DNA from: Marinobacterium jannaschii DSM 6295
GTDB taxonomy: Bacteria > Pseudomonadota > Gammaproteobacteria > Pseudomonadales > Balneatricaceae
Assembly: GCF_000620085.1 (NCBI RefSeq)
Contig: NZ_KK211064.1
Span: 1-64,000, forward strand
Direction: 5' to 3'
Length of the DNA: 64,000 nt
Shown: positions 60,344 to 64,000 of the stretch, one piece after another
Layout: each line of letters begins with the position of its first letter
Numbering within the stretch: position 1 is the stretch's first letter
Notes under the pieces: generated by a model
The model's input: the letters and a program-made list of their open reading frames with translations, nothing else
The model's database searches: none
Told to the model about the DNA's origin: nothing
Position numbers and translations under genes: made by a program

Positions 60344-61375
60344 ATGAAAAAACTGCTCTGTGGTTTGCTGACGGGTTGGTTATTACTGGCTGAACCGGCG
60401 GCAGCCGAAGTTCGCAAGGATGTGCTGGCACTGCGTGAGGATCATCCTCAGGAGTATGTGGTCGTGAAAGGGGATACCCTTTGGCATATCTCCGGCCGAT
60501 TCCTGCAGACGCCCTGGCGCTGGCCCGAACTCTGGGATATCAACTCCCAGATCGACAACCCTCACCTGATATACCCCGGCGATGTGATCCAGCTGGTATG
60601 GGTCAACGGCAAGCCGAAGCTGAAACTCAAGCGCGGCATGGTAAAACTGATGCCGAAAGCACGGGTAACTTCCCTGCAGCAGGCGATCCCGGCGATCCCG
60701 CTACGCGATATTATCGCTTTCCTGCAGGAAAACCGCGTACTGGAAGACGACCTCTATACCCGTTCCCCCTATGTCCTGGGTGCTAATAATGAGCGCATCA
60801 TTGCCGGTGCCGGCGACCGGGTCTATGCCCGGGGTGAGCTGCTGGACGAGTCGCCGCGCCAGACCATCTATCGCGCGGCCGGTGAGTACTACGACCCGGA
60901 GACAGAAGAGTTTCTCGGCTATGAACTGCTGAAGATCGCCGATGTGGTGGTGGCGGACAAGAAAGCCGATGTACTGACACTGGATGTACGCCGCTCGCAC
61001 AAGGAGATCCGCATCCTCGACCGCGTGGTGCCGACCGAAGAGGAGCGTATCCAGTCGCTGTTCCACCCGGCTCCGGCTCCGGAGAAGAGTGAAGCTAAGG
61101 TGCTGTCGGTGTTGGGCGGCGTGAATGATGGCGGCCAGTTCAATGTAGTGGCCTTCAATCTCGGGCAGCGCGAAGGGCTGGAACCGGGTCATGTATTTTC
61201 TATCTACCGCCGTGGCGAACGGATCAAAGACCCGGTAACCCGTGAACTGATCACCCTGCCGGAGGAGCGGTCCGGTCTGATGATGGTATTCCGCAGCTTT
61301 GAGAAAGTCAGCTATGGCCTGGTATTGCACAGCTCCAATGTGGTCTCGGTCGGTGACAGTCTGCGCGAACCTTAA
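60344..61375 (+). CDS. LysM-domain secreted protein
   Basis: 343 residues. A signal peptide (MKKLLCGLLTGWLLLAEPAAA) is followed by one LysM module (YVVVKGDTLWHISGRFLQ, LIYPGDVIQLVW) that binds peptidoglycan, and then a region of unknown function about 250 residues long. It lies between def and dprA, where Pseudomonas has a similar gene. Divergent from def. The role is probably in the cell envelope; nothing more can be said. Confidence 0.92.
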   Translation: MKKLLCGLLTGWLLLAEPAAAEVRKDVLALREDHPQEYVVVKGDTLWHISGRFLQTPWRWPELWDINSQIDNPHLIYPGDVIQLVWVNGKPKLKLKRGMVKLMPKARVTSLQQAIPAIPLRDIIAFLQENRVLEDDLYTRSPYVLGANNERIIAGAGDRVYARGELLDESPRQTIYRAAGEYYDPETEEFLGYELLKIADVVVADKKADVLTLDVRRSHKEIRILDRVVPTEEERIQSLFHPAPAPEKSEAKVLSVLGGVNDGGQFNVVAFNLGQREGLEPGHVFSIYRRGERIKDPVTRELITLPEERSGLMMVFRSFEKVSYGLVLHSSNVVSVGDSLREP

Positions 61376-61446
61376 GCCCGGCCTGAGCTGAACGGGCCGC
61401 AGGCGGGGCGGGATGCCCTGCCGCAGAACATTTTCAGGGAACAGAT

Positions 61447-62571
61447 ATGACGGACAATCCCATGGACTGGGTCGCCGTTGCAGCAGTCCCGGGAATCGGT
61501 GCCATCACCTGCCAGCGTCTGCTGCAGGCTGACTGGACGCCTTCCCGGTTGCTGGCGGCAAACGATGAACAATGGCACTGGCTGGGGCTGAAGCCCCGCG
61601 CACGCCAGGCCCTGCAGGCCTATCAGAACGGCCAGGGACCGCTGCACCAGGCGATCGGGCAGGTACGGCAATGGCTCGACCGCTACCCGGATGCCCATCT
61701 GCTGACCCTTGGCGGTGATGGCTACCCTACCCTGCTCAAGGCCATCGCCGACCCGCCGCCGATCTTGTTGCTGCGTGGCGATCCATCTGTATTACACCGG
61801 CCCCAGGTAGCGGTGGTCGGCAGTCGCAACGCCAGCCGTACCGGCTGCGATCATGCGCAGAGCTTCTCCCGCGTGCTGGCCGCCAGCGGCCTGGTTATCA
61901 CCTCGGGTATGGCCTACGGTATTGACTCTGCCGCCCATAAGGCCGCCGCCGATCAGCAATTGCCTACCGTCGCGGTATTCGGCACCGGCCCCGACAAGCT
62001 CTATCCGGCGCGTAACCGCCTGCTGGCGCAACAGATTCTGGAAACCGGAGGCTGTTGGCTGTCGGAGTTGCTACCCGGGACACCCCCGCTGGCCCAGCAC
62101 TTTCCGCGCCGAAACCGGATTATCAGTGGTCTCAGTGCCGGCGTGCTGGTGGTTGAGGCTGCCCCCCGCAGCGGTTCGCTGATCACCGCCCGTCTGGCCC
62201 TGGAGCAGGGACGGGAGGTGTTCGCGATACCCGGCGCCCTGAATAATCCCATGAGTCACGGTTGTCATACACTGATTCGCGAAGGCGCGGTGCTGGTGCA
62301 GTCAGTACAGGATATTGTCGATCAGCTCGGTGCCTTGCTGGGCAGTTACCTGCCAGCGCCAGCGCCGCCGGTCGCCGTTGCAGATCCGCTGCCGGAACTG
62401 GCCGCTGGCGAGCGCGCAGTGCTGGATGCGATGGGCTATGAGTTGATCTCGCTGGAGCAGCTGCTGCAGGTGACCGGGCTGCAAGTGCCGGAGCTAAGCA
62501 GGCAGCTGGTGGTGTTAGAGCTCAAGGGCTGTATCGAAGCGGCGGGCAGTGGCTACCTGCGCCTGAAGTAA
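61447..62571 (+). CDS. dprA: DNA-processing protein DprA (Smf)
   Basis: 374 residues. The Rossmann-like core has VAVVGSRNASRTGCDHA and ITSGMAYGIDSAAHKAA, then FPRRNRIISGLS and the SGSLITA loop. A C-terminal winged-helix segment follows. It loads RecA on incoming single strands in transformation. It follows the LysM gene by 71 bp. Confidence 0.97.
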   Translation: MTDNPMDWVAVAAVPGIGAITCQRLLQADWTPSRLLAANDEQWHWLGLKPRARQALQAYQNGQGPLHQAIGQVRQWLDRYPDAHLLTLGGDGYPTLLKAIADPPPILLLRGDPSVLHRPQVAVVGSRNASRTGCDHAQSFSRVLAASGLVITSGMAYGIDSAAHKAAADQQLPTVAVFGTGPDKLYPARNRLLAQQILETGGCWLSELLPGTPPLAQHFPRRNRIISGLSAGVLVVEAAPRSGSLITARLALEQGREVFAIPGALNNPMSHGCHTLIREGAVLVQSVQDIVDQLGALLGSYLPAPAPPVAVADPLPELAAGERAVLDAMGYELISLEQLLQVTGLQVPELSRQLVVLELKGCIEAAGSGYLRLK

Positions 62572-62790
62572 GCCTCTGTCGGTTTATAACCCTATGCTTA
62601 CTGTGGCGAAAACGCAGTTAATTGCTGATAAAATTTGGAAAAAGTGGGTCGAAGGCAGCCGCGCTTAGCGGGCTGAGCTGCCTGAGGGTAGCTGGCTGAA
62701 GATTACAGCTAAAATCAGGCTGGATTCTAGCCGCCGCTGGCCACGACGCACAACCCGATAAAAGAAGCTGCGTAGAAAGGCTGAAAATCA

Positions 62791-63360
62791 ATGAACACCG
62801 ATAATCAAAGCGGCCCGGTCCGGCAGGCTGTTCAGGCAATGCGTGAAGGTGGCGTCATCGCCTATCCCACCGAGGCTGTCTGGGGCCTGGGTTGTGATCC
62901 CTTTAACCATCAGGCTGTCGAGCGCCTGCTGGCCCTGAAGTCCCGCCCGGTTGAAAAGGGCGTCATCCTGATCGCCGCCGAGCTGCAGCAGGTCGAGTTC
63001 TTGCTGGCGGCACTATCCGACGATGACCGCAAACGGGTCACCGCCGACTGGCCAGGCCCCGTCACCTGGGTGCTGCCCGATCCGCAGAAACAGATTCCCG
63101 ACTGGATCAAAGGCCAGCATAGCGGTGTTGCGGTAAGAGTGAGCGCTCACACCAAGGTCCAGGAGCTCTGCCTCGCCTTCGGCGGACCGCTGGTGTCGAC
63201 TTCGGCGAACCCGGCGGGTGAGGAGCCGGCCAGGAGCCAATCTCAGGTCGATAGTTACTTCAATGGTCGTCTTGATGCGGTGGTTCCGGGTAAACTTGGC
63301 GATCTGGCTCAACCGACCCAGATTCGCGATCTGAAAAACGATCGCGTACTGCGTACTTAA
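62791..63360 (+). CDS. tsaC: Threonylcarbamoyl-AMP synthase TsaC
   Basis: 189 residues, the short YrdC-type without the Sua5 extension. It begins with IAYPTEAVWGLGCDP, contains LKSRPVEKGVILI and ends the core with VSTSANPAGEE. It makes the threonylcarbamoyl intermediate for t6A in tRNA. The gap from dprA is 219 bp; nothing was seen in it. Confidence 0.96.
   Translation: MNTDNQSGPVRQAVQAMREGGVIAYPTEAVWGLGCDPFNHQAVERLLALKSRPVEKGVILIAAELQQVEFLLAALSDDDRKRVTADWPGPVTWVLPDPQKQIPDWIKGQHSGVAVRVSAHTKVQELCLAFGGPLVSTSANPAGEEPARSQSQVDSYFNGRLDAVVPGKLGDLAQPTQIRDLKNDRVLRT

Positions 63361-64000
<640 letters not shown>

Overview
This is a 64 kb chromosomal segment around the replication origin of a gammaproteobacterium. 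Gene content and order (mnmG-rsmG-parA-parB-atpIBEFHAGDC; rpmH-rnpA-yidC; dnaA-dnaN-recF-gyrB; glyQ-glyS; trkH-trkA-rsmB-fmt-def-LysM-dprA-tsaC-hemF) match the near-origin region of Pseudomonas and of marine Oceanospirillales-type genomes. An Oceanospirillaceae-like marine bacterium is my best guess; the species cannot be named from the sequence alone.

Layout. 1-350: the 5' end of an IS4-family insertion sequence, inserted just after a TRAP-transporter binding-protein gene. 388-7147: accessory metabolism and sensing genes, namely dctP-like, an RpiR/HexR-like regulator, a small acidic protein, an FMN glutamate-synthase-like oxidoreductase, and a PhnD-like binding protein with a sensor kinase broken by a G8 homopolymer. 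7282-18963: a complete Tn7-family transposon (tnsA, B, C, D, E plus two cargo genes) in the canonical attTn7 site behind glmS, with a visible 5-bp target duplication. 18989-22201: glmS and glmU. 22334-30224: a TrmB-like regulator and the full F1Fo ATP synthase operon. 30422-34641: parB, parA, rsmG, mnmG. 34642-36952: two DnaA-box-bearing intergenic segments around a small lipoprotein gene, the best origin candidates here. 36953-41062: trxC, mnmE, yidC, rnpA, rpmH. 41529-47813: dnaA, dnaN, recF, gyrB. 47814-50440: 2.6 kb without credible genes, carrying parS centromere sites and a 140-bp heptanucleotide tandem repeat. 50441-64000: glyS, glyQ, ytoQ, trkH, trkA, rsmB, fmt, def, a LysM protein, dprA, tsaC and the start of hemF.

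How it works together. ParA/ParB (30-32 kb) should act on the parS sites at 48-50 kb, and DnaA (41.5 kb) on the boxes at 35-37 kb, so initiation and segregation machinery and their DNA targets sit within 20 kb. TnsD recognises the glmS 3' end, and TnsABC insert 20-24 bp past the glmS stop codon. The cargo is an AT-rich two-gene operon of a DNA amino-methyltransferase and a MutL/MORC-like GHKL ATPase, a likely but poorly characterised defence or modification module. It is the most interesting accessory content in the window. Both mobile elements have a terminator-like hairpin directly against the start codon of their first transposition gene. No rRNA, tRNA or CRISPR array was found.
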